DNA of 64,000 bases from Actinomadura coerulea (GCF_014208105.1 NZ_JACHMQ010000001.1:7998001-8062000); one strand, 5' to 3'. Shown: positions 14,998 through 22,034, counted from the stretch's first letter. Program-made: numbers and translations. The notes: generated by a model from the letters alone, not told the origin.

Positions 14998-15028
14998 GCG
15001 AACACCCCCGGCCCACGGGACCCATAAC
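14998..15028 (+). promoter_or_regulatory. Phage promoter motif P6
   Basis: GCGAACAC (14998-15005), 14 nt, ACCCATAAC (15020-15028). Applying the +7 offset of the other copies puts the transcript start on the A of the ATG at 15035, which would make a leaderless mRNA. Confidence 0.6.
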
Positions 15029-15034
15029 TCCGGC

Positions 15035-15181
15035 ATGAGCAACAACGACACACGGACGCCGATCACTCTCGACGTCCTGGACGCAGACGGTTACGACGAC
15101 GAAGCGGCGTACCTCGCGGGGTTCGACGCCATGGACGAGCGGGACGCGCTGACGTTCGCCCGCGGACGGGAGATCGCATGA
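15035..15181 (+). CDS. Phage small acidic protein
   Basis: A 48-residue open frame from ATG 15035, first gene behind P6, with its stop in an ATGA overlap with the next start. It is very acidic (many Asp), with the segment DDEAAYLAGFDAMDERDAL. No Shine-Dalgarno is present, consistent with leaderless initiation. Small acidic phage proteins can be DNA mimics, but nothing here shows that directly. Confidence 0.55.
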   Translation: MSNNDTRTPITLDVLDADGYDDEAAYLAGFDAMDERDALTFARGREIA

Positions 15182-15729
15182 ACCGCACGGAAGCTCTCAA
15201 GCTCGCGGTGGAGCACGTCAACTCCATGTGCCGGCCCGGTCCGCTGGGTGCGGGTGCGCCGATCGAACGGCGCGCGGAGGCGGTGGAGCGGTTCGCGCGG
15301 TTCCTGCTGGAGGACGACGCGGACACGGTCGACATCTCCACGCTGTCCGAGCGTCCGGGTACGGAGACGCTCCGCGTGGACGCTGCGGAGGCGGCCGGCT
15401 TCCCGCTGCCCGGCACGCGGTACCGCGACAACGACGGGGACGTGTGGATCGTGCGTCAGGGTGGTGGACTGTCCCTGGACCAGCCGCGGAACGAAGGGCG
15501 CAACGGGCACAGCACGCTCGCCGAAGTGCGTAGCGAGTGGGGCCCGCTGACCAGGCTGGAGGACGCGGACCCCGACCGCCTGACGCCGGGCGACCGGTAC
15601 CGCGACGGAGAGGGCGACGTGTGGACCGTCTACCCGGACGGTCTCCTCTACCTCACCGACCGTACCCCCGGACGCACCCTGGATTACGTGCGCGAGCAGT
15701 ACCACAGCGCCACGAAGTTGGAGGGCTGA
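15178..15729 (+). CDS. Phage hypothetical protein with internal repeat
   Basis: A 183-residue protein whose ATG overlaps the upstream stop. Two copies of a PG-x-RYRD-x-x-GDVW-x-V motif (near residues 78 and 136) indicate a duplicated small beta domain. The N-terminal ~50 residues are helical. Function unknown. It is the second gene of the P6 operon. Confidence 0.65.
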   Translation: MNRTEALKLAVEHVNSMCRPGPLGAGAPIERRAEAVERFARFLLEDDADTVDISTLSERPGTETLRVDAAEAAGFPLPGTRYRDNDGDVWIVRQGGGLSLDQPRNEGRNGHSTLAEVRSEWGPLTRLEDADPDRLTPGDRYRDGEGDVWTVYPDGLLYLTDRTPGRTLDYVREQYHSATKLEG

Positions 15730-15731
15730 CC

Positions 15732-16088
15732 GTGCCGAACTACCGCACGTACAACGGGCGCGTGTACGTGGAGGGCGTGGACCGGAACGGGTGGCTGACG
15801 CTGACCCCCGTGCCGGACACACCCTCCGACCGCGTCACGCGGCTGTGGCGGAGCCACGCGGGCAGCGACATTGACGAGCGGCGACGCATCACGCGGCACA
15901 TGCACCTTCGCCGTTGGCGCGCGATGGCGGATCGGGACTACTACCGGCTGCCGCGCCGTTACTACAGCCTCCAGCCGGCCGCGGTGATCGTGGACGAAGT
16001 CCACCACTGGACGCAGGACGATGCGCGGCGCGTGGTCGACGCGTTCAACGCGCGCTTCCCGCGGCTCACGGAAGGGCGGGGTAGGTGA
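15732..16088 (+). CDS. Phage hypothetical protein
   Basis: A 118-residue basic protein from GTG 15732, 2 bp after the preceding stop. It is rich in Arg, Tyr and Trp, with no recognised motif. It couples by GTGA to the next gene. The basic character would suit nucleic-acid contact, which is inference only. Confidence 0.6.
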   Translation: MPNYRTYNGRVYVEGVDRNGWLTLTPVPDTPSDRVTRLWRSHAGSDIDERRRITRHMHLRRWRAMADRDYYRLPRRYYSLQPAAVIVDEVHHWTQDDARRVVDAFNARFPRLTEGRGR

Positions 16089-16597
16089 GCGACTTCGACA
16101 CCGTCAAGGCCGCCGTGGTGGCGACGCTGAACGCAGCCAACTGGCTCAACCCGGACCCGTGGACCCGCATCCGCGCGAACGAAGTGGCGCACATGCTGCC
16201 CGCGGACGAGACGTGCGCGATGTGCGGGCGCGAGGAGTGCTTGCCTCCATGCCCTCTCAAGGGTGTCCGGCAGTACCACGACCACACGATCGAACAGCGG
16301 CGCGTGAAGTGGAACGGCGGACGTCCGGTGTTCCTCTGCGACACGTGCGCCGCGATCGTGTGCGCCGCGGTGGAGGCGAGGAACGGGCCGCGCATCACAT
16401 GGGTACGCGCGGACCGTCCGCGGGTGGAGCCGGAGGACGACGAACCGCCGACGCTGCTGGAGACGTTCCGCACGCGACTCGCGGAGCCGGCCGGCTCTCC
16501 CGCGGCCACGCTCCGCGCGGAGCTGACCGACGCACGTGAGCGACTCGCGCGGCTGGAGAACAACCCGATCATTCGCATGACGACGGAGGACCGATGA
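16085..16597 (+). CDS. Phage cysteine-rich putative zinc-binding protein
   Basis: A 170-residue protein. CAMCGREECLPPC near residues 44-56 and CDTC near 85 suggest a zinc-binding module, followed by an acidic linker and a C-terminal coiled-coil-like helix (LRAELTDARERLARLENN). GTG start in a GTGA overlap and stop in an ATGA overlap, within the P6 operon. Function unknown. Confidence 0.6.
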   Translation: MSDFDTVKAAVVATLNAANWLNPDPWTRIRANEVAHMLPADETCAMCGREECLPPCPLKGVRQYHDHTIEQRRVKWNGGRPVFLCDTCAAIVCAAVEARNGPRITWVRADRPRVEPEDDEPPTLLETFRTRLAEPAGSPAATLRAELTDARERLARLENNPIIRMTTEDR

Positions 16598-16965
16598 TCG
16601 CGATGGACGAGAACCCTGCGGAGTCGTACACGTTCATGTGCGATCTTGACCGCAATCTCCCGGAGGTCGACCGCGCGGCGCTGACGCTGTGCGACGACGG
16701 CGAACACATCGCGGTCAACTTCGTAAGCACGGACCAGCAGTACGCCGGCACCGTGTACTTGACGTACGCGGACACCGCGAACCTCGGGAAGCTCGCGGGG
16801 ATGCTCGCGGACGACGACGTGTACGACCAGGACGCGACGGAGGACGACGAGCCGCCCGTGCGCGGGGAGGTGGAGGCGAACGCGTTCGCTGGCTGCCTGC
16901 TCGCCGTGACGTTCGGCGCGTTCCTGGTCGCGCTCGCTGCGCTGGTCGTGGCGCTGTTCGCCTAG
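16594..16965 (+). CDS. Phage tail-anchored membrane protein
   Basis: A 123-residue acidic protein with a single C-terminal hydrophobic segment (about residues 97-122) at the very end, the layout of a tail-anchored membrane protein. It is the last gene of the P6 operon, closed by a terminator at 16971. No family recognised. Confidence 0.6.
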   Translation: MIAMDENPAESYTFMCDLDRNLPEVDRAALTLCDDGEHIAVNFVSTDQQYAGTVYLTYADTANLGKLAGMLADDDVYDQDATEDDEPPVRGEVEANAFAGCLLAVTFGAFLVALAALVVALFA

Positions 16966-16970
16966 CAGGT

Positions 16971-17003
16971 AGGGCCCTGGGACTCCGGTCCTGGGGCCCT
17001 TTT
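16971..17003 (+). terminator. Intrinsic terminator of the P6 operon
   Basis: AGGGCCCT (16971-16978) pairs with GGGGCCCT (16993-17000) using one G-T wobble, followed by TTTT. Confidence 0.75.
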
Positions 17004-17014
17004 GCGTTTAGGGG

Positions 17015-17043
17015 TTGCGTGGACAGTACACGGGAGATAGCGT
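17015..17043 (+). promoter_or_regulatory. Operator-controlled phage promoter
   Basis: TTGCGT (17015-17020), 17-bp spacer, TAGCGT (17038-17043). The spacer carries CAGTACACGG. Nearly identical to the promoter at 17753. Confidence 0.6.
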
Positions 17044-17056
17044 GTACAGCACACGG
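17017..17056. promoter_or_regulatory. Double operator-like site
   Basis: GCGTGGACAGTACACGG (17017-17033) and GCGTGTACAGCACACGG (17040-17056), one within the promoter spacer and one over the -10/start region, 23 bp apart. Confidence 0.6.
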
Positions 17057-17094
17057 AGCGGGACGGACCCGCCTACTAACCCCGGAGGGTCCCC

Positions 17095-17340
17095 ATGCAG
17101 GTCAACATCTTCGACATCACCGCTCGCAACATCGTCGCCGGCATGACCCTCTGCGGGGAGGGCCCTGGCATGGCGGACGTCACGGTGACGGACGTCATCC
17201 GCCACGGTTTCCGCGTCGTGGTCCTCGGGACCTACGAACTCACCCCTGGTGAGTCCCTGCCGTTCGCGGAGGTGTACTCCGCCAACGGCAACGCGGTGGC
17301 CGCGTTCTGCCCGCCTTGCCCGCTGCTCGCACTCCGCTAG
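17095..17340 (+). CDS. Phage hypothetical protein
   Basis: An 81-residue protein from ATG 17095 with GGAGGG upstream. It is rich in beta-prone Val/Thr with a hydrophobic, Cys/Pro-containing tail (AAFCPPCPLLALR). It is the only gene between an operator-controlled promoter and a terminator, so it is probably expressed with the lysogenic or delayed programme. Function unknown. Confidence 0.6.
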   Translation: MQVNIFDITARNIVAGMTLCGEGPGMADVTVTDVIRHGFRVVVLGTYELTPGESLPFAEVYSANGNAVAAFCPPCPLLALR

Positions 17341-17349
17341 TCCGTCCGT

Positions 17350-17372
17350 GGGCCCCGAACACCTCGGGGCCC
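17350..17372 (+). terminator. Terminator hairpin
   Basis: Perfect 9-bp GGGCCCCGA (17350-17358) and TCGGGGCCC (17364-17372). Confidence 0.75.
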
Positions 17373-17396
17373 TTGCTGATCGTTGGGAGTACCTCC

Positions 17397-17717
17397 GTGA
17401 AGTCCGCTAAGTACATCCGCGAGGCGCTGCACGACATGCTGTGTCGGAGCGTCGACATTTGCTGGTTCGACCCGGCGTACGTGCCGGAAGAGCTGCACGA
17501 CGAAACCCGTGCACGCTGCGCACGGCTCCGCGGCGAGCACGCACGCGCGAGCGTCTTCGCGGGACCTGCCCGCGCGTTCCGCAAGACAGACACGGAAGAT
17601 GCCGCGGCGAAGGTGTTCCATGACGCGGTGTGCCGCGCGGGTGCCGGCTGCGAGCGTGGAGCGGCACACCTGTCCGCGCGTAGCTGGGCGATGATCCGCG
17701 ACTTCCGCGCGGCATGA
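17397..17717 (+). CDS. Phage hypothetical protein
   Basis: A 106-residue protein from GTG 17397 with GGGAG 9 nt upstream. It is basic and cysteine-containing (residues ~15, 22, 41, 80, 86), with helical segments rich in Arg/Ala. No known motif. It follows a terminator, so its promoter is not obvious. It may rely on read-through. Confidence 0.6.
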   Translation: MKSAKYIREALHDMLCRSVDICWFDPAYVPEELHDETRARCARLRGEHARASVFAGPARAFRKTDTEDAAAKVFHDAVCRAGAGCERGAAHLSARSWAMIRDFRAA

Positions 17718-17752
17718 CACAGGACCCTCCGGGGGTTCTTTGCGCTCGGGGG

Positions 17753-17781
17753 TTGCGTGGACAGTACACGGGAGGTAGCGT
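17753..17781 (+). promoter_or_regulatory. Operator-controlled phage promoter
   Basis: TTGCGT (17753-17758), 17-bp spacer, TAGCGT (17776-17781). This copy and the one at 17015 differ at only a few positions over about 40 bp. Confidence 0.6.
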
Positions 17782-17794
17782 GTACTGCACACGG
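17755..17794. promoter_or_regulatory. Double operator-like site
   Basis: GCGTGGACAGTACACGG (17755-17771) and GCGTGTACTGCACACGG (17778-17794), same 23-bp register as at 17017. Confidence 0.6.
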
Positions 17795-17818
17795 ACTAAC
17801 GCGCCACTGGAGGCCACA

Positions 17819-18025
17819 ATGCGAACCGCTCTCACCCTCTCCGGTCGCCGCGTGGAGGTCATCTTGCGCGGCCGGCGCGGTTCCTGGTCGGTCCTGGTGG
17901 ACGACGACGAAGCCGGCGACCCGGTCCCGCTGTACAAGGGGTTCCCGGACCGGCGCACCGCGGCCGGCGCGCACCGCGACTTCGTTGGTGTGCTGACCGC
18001 GAAGGGATGGAAGCGGGAGCGGTGA
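17819..18025 (+). CDS. Phage small basic protein
   Basis: A 68-residue basic protein from ATG 17819 (TGGAGG upstream), with a strand-rich N-terminus (ALTLSGRRVEVILRG) and basic C-terminus. It is driven by the second operator-controlled promoter and ends at a bidirectional terminator. Function unknown. Confidence 0.6.
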   Translation: MRTALTLSGRRVEVILRGRRGSWSVLVDDDEAGDPVPLYKGFPDRRTAAGAHRDFVGVLTAKGWKRER

Positions 18026-18049
18026 GTGCGAAGCGCGTCCAAATGGAAA

Positions 18050-18084
18050 CCCCCGCCGGTCGGGGGTTCCGTAACCGGCGGGGG
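18050..18084. terminator. Bidirectional terminator between convergent genes
   Basis: Perfect 11-bp CCCCCGCCGGT (18050-18060) and ACCGGCGGGGG (18074-18084), between the plus gene ending at 18025 and the minus gene ending at 18117. Confidence 0.8.
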
Positions 18085-18116
18085 CAGCACGCTTCGCCCA
18101 CGGGCGAGGCGCGCGA

Positions 18117-18488
18117 CTAGGGGCAGGGCAGCGACCGACGCGGCTGCGGCTCCGGCTGCGGTGGCGAGTCCCATTCGGCGACCAACACACTGAGGTGTTG
18201 GGACGCTTTGGCCGTAGCGCGGTTGATCTGGTCGTCTAGGTATCCGTACTTGCGCATGTGGTCCCGCATGATCGGCTGTGCGGCCTGCCATGCCTCCGTC
18301 AGCGCGGCTTTGACGGGGCGGGCGGGGTGCCACAGCACAAGCTTCCGCGTCTCTTCGTCCACTACCGCGAAGAGAATCCACCCGATCCGCTGCGGGAGAC
18401 CCAACTCACACCACGCTTCCTCCCAAGTAGCCATTGCAACGGACACCAGGGCTTCCGGACGCGCGGTGATGTCTTGACCATGTGCCAC
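18117..18488 (-). CDS. Prophage hypothetical protein
   Basis: A 123-residue protein. The GTG at 18488 is chosen because AAGGAAGG lies 7 nt upstream. It contains a Trp-rich N-terminal half and a helical, Pro-ended C-terminus (PPQPEPQPRR). No family recognised. It is the second gene of a leftward pair, 4 bp after the stop of its neighbour, opposite to the rest of the phage genes. Confidence 0.55.
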   Translation of the reverse strand: MAHGQDITARPEALVSVAMATWEEAWCELGLPQRIGWILFAVVDEETRKLVLWHPARPVKAALTEAWQAAQPIMRDHMRKYGYLDDQINRATAKASQHLSVLVAEWDSPPQPEPQPRRSLPCP

Positions 18489-18492
18489 CTGC

Positions 18493-18903
18493 CTACCTTC
18501 CTTCGAGTTCCGCGATGATCTCGTGAGCCGCACGTCGCGGCTCCCGCACAGACGCCAACCAAAACGCGTCGCCTCCGTCCCTTCGAACCCCCGCGTACCA
18601 CCATTCGCCGCGCGAGCCGGAGTAGGCGACCCCGATCAGGCGGGACACCCCAACGCTGATCCGGGCGACGCTCAACGCCGGGTACCCGCCTACAGGGATG
18701 AGCGCGGCGGAGTACTCCGGGAAGTCCGCGAACACGGCGACCAGGGCGCGGAGCGCGGTAAGGCGTTCGGAGTGGACAGCCTCCAGGACCCGGAGCAGTG
18801 CGGCCGGCGACCGCTCCGCGACCGGCGTTGCCTGGAGGGTGGCGCGCGGCACGCCTCGCGGCGGATGTGCGGGTGCGATCACCGGATGGCTGTGGAGTCC
18901 CAT
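18493..18903 (-). CDS. Prophage hypothetical protein
   Basis: A 136-residue protein from ATG 18903 (GAGGTG 7 nt upstream). An ATG at 18912 is an alternative. It has a hydrophobic strand-rich centre and a Trp-containing C-terminal part (YSGSRGEWWYAGVRRDGGD). No motif recognised. It is divergent from the DUF5753 regulator gene, with which it may share a control region. Confidence 0.55.
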   Translation of the reverse strand: MGLHSHPVIAPAHPPRGVPRATLQATPVAERSPAALLRVLEAVHSERLTALRALVAVFADFPEYSAALIPVGGYPALSVARISVGVSRLIGVAYSGSRGEWWYAGVRRDGGDAFWLASVREPRRAAHEIIAELEGR

Positions 18904-19014
18904 GCCTGACATCACCTCGCGGGACAGAGGTTTGTGTTGCCGGTCACATCTTGCGCCGCCGCGATGTACTGTCGCTACGTTCATGAACCGAATGCAACAT
19001 AAGGAGCGTGACGG

Positions 19015-19830
19015 ATGGCAGGCCAAGAGTCGTTAGACCCCGACCGGTCCATGTGGGACTTCATAGCCGTTGAGCTGCGCAGACAGCGCCGCGCGCGGGG
19101 AGTCAGCGGCGCGTCCCTCGCCCGGCTGATCGGGCGGGATCGTTCAATCGTTTCACGCATCGAGTCCGGCCGAATCCCCATGCAACTCGACCACGCGGAG
19201 ATCATCGACCGCGAATGGGGACTAGATCGCCTGTTCACGCGGCTAGTGCGGTTCGCGAAGGAACGCAAAGACGACGAGTGGAGGCTAGGCGACCTCGCGG
19301 AGCAGGAAGCGCGTGCAACACGCGTCCGGCTGTGGGAGATCGGCCTAGTCCCCGGACTTCTCCAGACACCCGACTACGCGCGTGCGGTGCTCTCCGTGGG
19401 ACTCGTCCGTGATCCGGACGAAGCGGTTCAAGGGAGACTTTCGCGGCAGGCCGCAGTGTTCGACCGCGAGCGGCCACCCGAAGTCAGCGTGATACTCAAT
19501 TGGGCTGTCCTGGAACAGCCCGTAGGATCAGCGGACGTGATGCGCGGACAGTTGGCACGTCTGCTGGAACTCGCGGAGCTTCCGCACGTCAGCGTCCGTG
19601 TCCTGGAGAAAAGCGCCGGCGTGCACGTCGGGTATGACGGGATGCTGGAACTGCTGACGGTGGACGCTCGCGACCTCGCGTACGCGGAGGCACCCCACGG
19701 AGGCGGACTAGTGACTGATCCCGCAGACGTCCAGGACTTCGAAGTAAGGTACGACCGGATAGGCAACATCGCCACCCCCGCCGGATCATCGCGCGCGGTG
19801 ATCCACCACGCTATGGAGACATGCCGATGA
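19015..19830 (+). CDS. XRE-family helix-turn-helix regulator with DUF5753 domain
   Basis: A 271-residue protein with an N-terminal XRE helix-turn-helix (residues ~18-62: LRRQRRARGVSGASLARLIG, SIVSRIESG) followed by a DUF5753 ligand-type domain (LVPGLLQTPDYARAV near 105, LEQPVGS near 165). Such proteins are abundant actinomycete regulators paired with DUF397 proteins, as here (ATGA overlap with the next gene). It lies next to the attachment site, so it may be a lysogeny regulator or a host-derived cargo pair. Confidence 0.85.
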   Translation: MAGQESLDPDRSMWDFIAVELRRQRRARGVSGASLARLIGRDRSIVSRIESGRIPMQLDHAEIIDREWGLDRLFTRLVRFAKERKDDEWRLGDLAEQEARATRVRLWEIGLVPGLLQTPDYARAVLSVGLVRDPDEAVQGRLSRQAAVFDRERPPEVSVILNWAVLEQPVGSADVMRGQLARLLELAELPHVSVRVLEKSAGVHVGYDGMLELLTVDARDLAYAEAPHGGGLVTDPADVQDFEVRYDRIGNIATPAGSSRAVIHHAMETCR

Positions 19831-20018
19831 CCGTGTGGCGCAAGTCCAGTAAGAGCGCTACGTCCGACAACACGAGTTGTGTGGAGGTTGCAGCGCTCCC
19901 GTACAACATCGGTCTACGGGACTCTACGGACCCGCAGGGGCCCAAGATCGCCATCCCCTCCGCGGCCTTCCGTGACCTGCTCGACACGGTCAAGCGCGGC
20001 GAACTCGACATGCCCTGA
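19827..20018 (+). CDS. DUF397 protein
   Basis: A 63-residue protein with the DUF397 layout: WRKSSKS start, a Cys-containing VEVA strand, VGLRDS-like NIGLRDSTDP and a C-terminal FRDLLDTVKRGE. DUF397 proteins accompany XRE/DUF5753 regulators in actinomycetes. Its ATG overlaps the regulator stop. It is the last gene before the prophage end. Confidence 0.85.
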   Translation: MTVWRKSSKSATSDNTSCVEVAALPYNIGLRDSTDPQGPKIAIPSAAFRDLLDTVKRGELDMP

Positions 20019-20033
20019 CGCTCGACGCAACGG

Positions 20034-20070
20034 ACCCCGTCCAGGACACACCGTCCTAGGCGGGGTTCTC
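20034..20070 (+). terminator. Terminator at prophage right end
   Basis: ACCCCG (20034-20039) with CGGGGT (20061-20066) encloses AGGAC/GTCCT. It ends the DUF397 transcript just before the attachment site. Confidence 0.6.
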
Positions 20071-20075
20071 GCATG

Positions 20076-20756
20076 TCAGGGCAGGTAGTTACCTGTTACG
20101 CCAACCTGGCCGTCGGGGTTGACCATCGGCATGACGTAGATCTCGCGCGTGTTCACCAGGTTCGTGATCCGGCTGTTGGACCCGTAGCCCGCGGTGAGCT
20201 GCCCGATGTAGTCGAGCGCCTGCTCGGCGGTGAGCCGCTCGCGCGCGTGGATGTTGGCGATGACCAGCACCTCGGGCTCGTTCTCGTCGGCCGCCACGTT
20301 GTCGCTGATCTTCACGCCGACGATGTCGCGGCCCTGGTAGGACCTGCCGACGACGAACTGGCGGGCGATCTGCGGGTGGGCGGCGACGACGGAGTCGACC
20401 TCCTGCCGCATCTCGGCGAACGTGTGGTACGACGTCGCCGCGGTGCTGGGGGCCGCGGTCGGGTCCGCGGCCTGCGCGGGGGCCGGCCTCACGGTGAAGC
20501 CGAGCCGCCGGATGGCCCCGACCTCCGACGGGAGGGCGCTGACCTCCAGCCCGTCGGCCCGGACGGCGTTGACCGCCGCTCCGGTCCGGGCGACCTGGCT
20601 GCGCTGCTGGCCGGTCCGGGGACCGGTGACGACGTACTGTCCGGCGGTCTCGGGGCCGGGCGCCGAGGCGGCGGACGGCGCCGCGAGCCCGGTGAGGGCC
20701 AGCGCCAGCGCCGCCGGGACGGCGAGCAGGGAACGCAATCGGCGGGAGCTTCTCAT
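20076..20756 (-). pseudogene. Zinc carboxypeptidase (M14) gene, 3'-truncated by the prophage
   Basis: A 226-residue remnant. It has a signal peptide (SRRLRSLLAVPAALALALTG, then AAPSAASA), an activation-type propeptide, and the start of the M14 domain with the first zinc motif HARE near residue 176. The family needs a second zinc His and a catalytic Glu after the NPDG motif. Both are missing because the frame changes at the prophage junction. The remainder should lie at the other prophage end. Start ATG 20756 is chosen for the signal peptide. Confidence 0.85.
20078..20120. other. Prophage right attachment region (att junction)
   Basis: On the minus strand the carboxypeptidase frame is normal up to NPDG (ends about 20109), then reads ten unrelated codons to a stop at 20076. 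The phage/host crossover therefore lies in or close to this interval. It contains the small palindrome GGTAGTTACC (20084-20093). The exact crossover cannot be fixed without the left junction. Confidence 0.6.
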
Positions 20757-21241
20757 GACGGGGTACCTGCCGTTCGGCTCTACGCGCCCGCTCGTCGCGC
20801 GGCGGGGTCTCCTGCGGACGCTCACGGACGCTCGCGATCCCCGTCACCATGAACCGGAACGGCCCGCCTGACAATGGCCGGTGTTGGGACTTTCCGATGT
20901 TCCCGGAAATCCGTACACGCGGAGAATCGCCAGATCAGAGATGCCGGGCCGCGGCGTCCGAAGCGTGTTTCCAGTGCCGATCAGAGTGGATGTGAAATTT
21001 CACAGCCGACTGAACGTTCCTCGCAACCGCGGCGCCTCGACCGCACTGTGTAACCGGTTCTCGCAAGTTTTGCCCCGGCGTTGGCCGCCGTTGCGGAAGA
21101 GGGCGTGACTGATGGGGCGGAACGAGCTCGTCGGCCGCTGATATATGTCTGTATCCTGCATGGATAGCGACTTACGGACGTTCGAAACGACGCTTTATGA
21201 TCGGTGTCATCCCGAGATAACCGAAGAGTCGCGTTCGGGTA
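20757..21241. other. Non-coding stretch
   Basis: Upstream region of the truncated carboxypeptidase gene and of the secreted-protein gene. Apart from GAAATTTC (20995-21002) and general AT enrichment after 20,880, I see no convincing gene or structured RNA. Confidence 0.5.
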
Positions 21242-21270
21242 TTGACCACTCTATGACCTTTGTCTATGGT
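21242..21270 (+). promoter_or_regulatory. Sigma-70-type promoter
   Basis: TTGACC (21242-21247), 17-bp spacer, TATGGT (21265-21270). The predicted transcript start, about 21277, coincides with a palindromic operator. Confidence 0.65.
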
Positions 21271-21276
21271 CTGAGT

Positions 21277-21290
21277 TAGAACGCGTTCTA
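21277..21290. promoter_or_regulatory. KstR-type palindromic operator
   Basis: TAGAACGCGTTCTA, a perfect 14-bp palindrome fitting TnnAACnnGTTnnA, the pattern bound by the KstR family of TetR repressors. It sits at the predicted transcript start. Confidence 0.6.
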
Positions 21291-21461
21291 CTCCGGTCGG
21301 AACCCATGTCGAAGGGGACAGGGCGGTTCCCGGCCCCGGTCCCTGAAACACGGCGACTTCCCCCACCGGCCATGGGCGGAGTCGCACATGGCTCAGCGGA
21401 CCTCCCACCCCACCCTTCGGGTGCAGGCGCGACGCCCACCGTTCGAAATGAGGACCCCCCC

Positions 21462-21953
21462 TTGTCTCGCACCACGAAGATCGCAGCGATCGCCGCGGCC
21501 GCGGTCGCGGCCACCGGCACCGTCGCCCTGACGGCCTCCCCCGCGATGGCGGTCAACACCGGGTCGTTCACCGCCACCCTCAATGGCACCATGGTGATCG
21601 ACGCGGGAATCCCGGCCAGCTGCACCAGCTCCGTGCTGAAGGGCACGGTCCTGTCGGGCGGCGTCAACGCGACCTACACCTCCGCCACCGCCGGCGGCTG
21701 CGGTGTCACCGTCACCCCCGGGGCCCTGCCCTGGACCGGCAGCAGCTTCAGCGGCACCACCGTCAAGATCAACAACTTCCAGATGAGCGCGATCGGCTGC
21801 GTCTACGGCGGGACCCTGACCGGCACCGCCTCGGCCACGAACTTCCCGTTCACCGCCACCTTCACCAACCAGGTCGTCCCCAAGCTGAGCGGCAGCTTCA
21901 TCTGCCCGTCCTCGGCCAAGATCACGGCCAAGTACGACTACAAGCAGCCCTGA
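21462..21953 (+). CDS. Secreted hypothetical protein
   Basis: A 163-residue protein from a TTG start with GAGG upstream. It has a clear signal peptide (SRTTKIAAIAAAAVAATGTV, cleavage after SPAMA near residue 30). The mature part is Thr/Ser/Gly-rich and strand-forming with four cysteines (about residues 47, 76, 109, 149), suggesting a small disulphide-bonded beta domain. No family recognised. The promoter with a KstR-type operator implies control by a TetR repressor, possibly linked to lipid or steroid metabolism. Confidence 0.65.
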   Translation: MSRTTKIAAIAAAAVAATGTVALTASPAMAVNTGSFTATLNGTMVIDAGIPASCTSSVLKGTVLSGGVNATYTSATAGGCGVTVTPGALPWTGSSFSGTTVKINNFQMSAIGCVYGGTLTGTASATNFPFTATFTNQVVPKLSGSFICPSSAKITAKYDYKQP

Positions 21954-22007
21954 TCCCCGGCGGGGACGGAGTCCGGTCCCGACGTCAACCGAACCCGCCC
22001 CCGCACC

Positions 22008-22034
22008 GTGACCCCGGCCCACCGCCGGGGTCAC
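22008..22034. terminator. Bidirectional terminator between convergent genes
   Basis: Perfect 11-bp GTGACCCCGGC (22008-22018) and its complement (22024-22034), loop of 5. Confidence 0.8.

Noticed and set aside
17358..17364. Seventh copy of the GAACAC promoter motif
   Set aside because: GAACACC lies in the loop of a terminator and no AGCCATAAC follows at 14 nt.
20034..20120. tRNA gene as integration site
   Set aside because: No cloverleaf or tRNA 3' end is present. The junction is in a carboxypeptidase reading frame.
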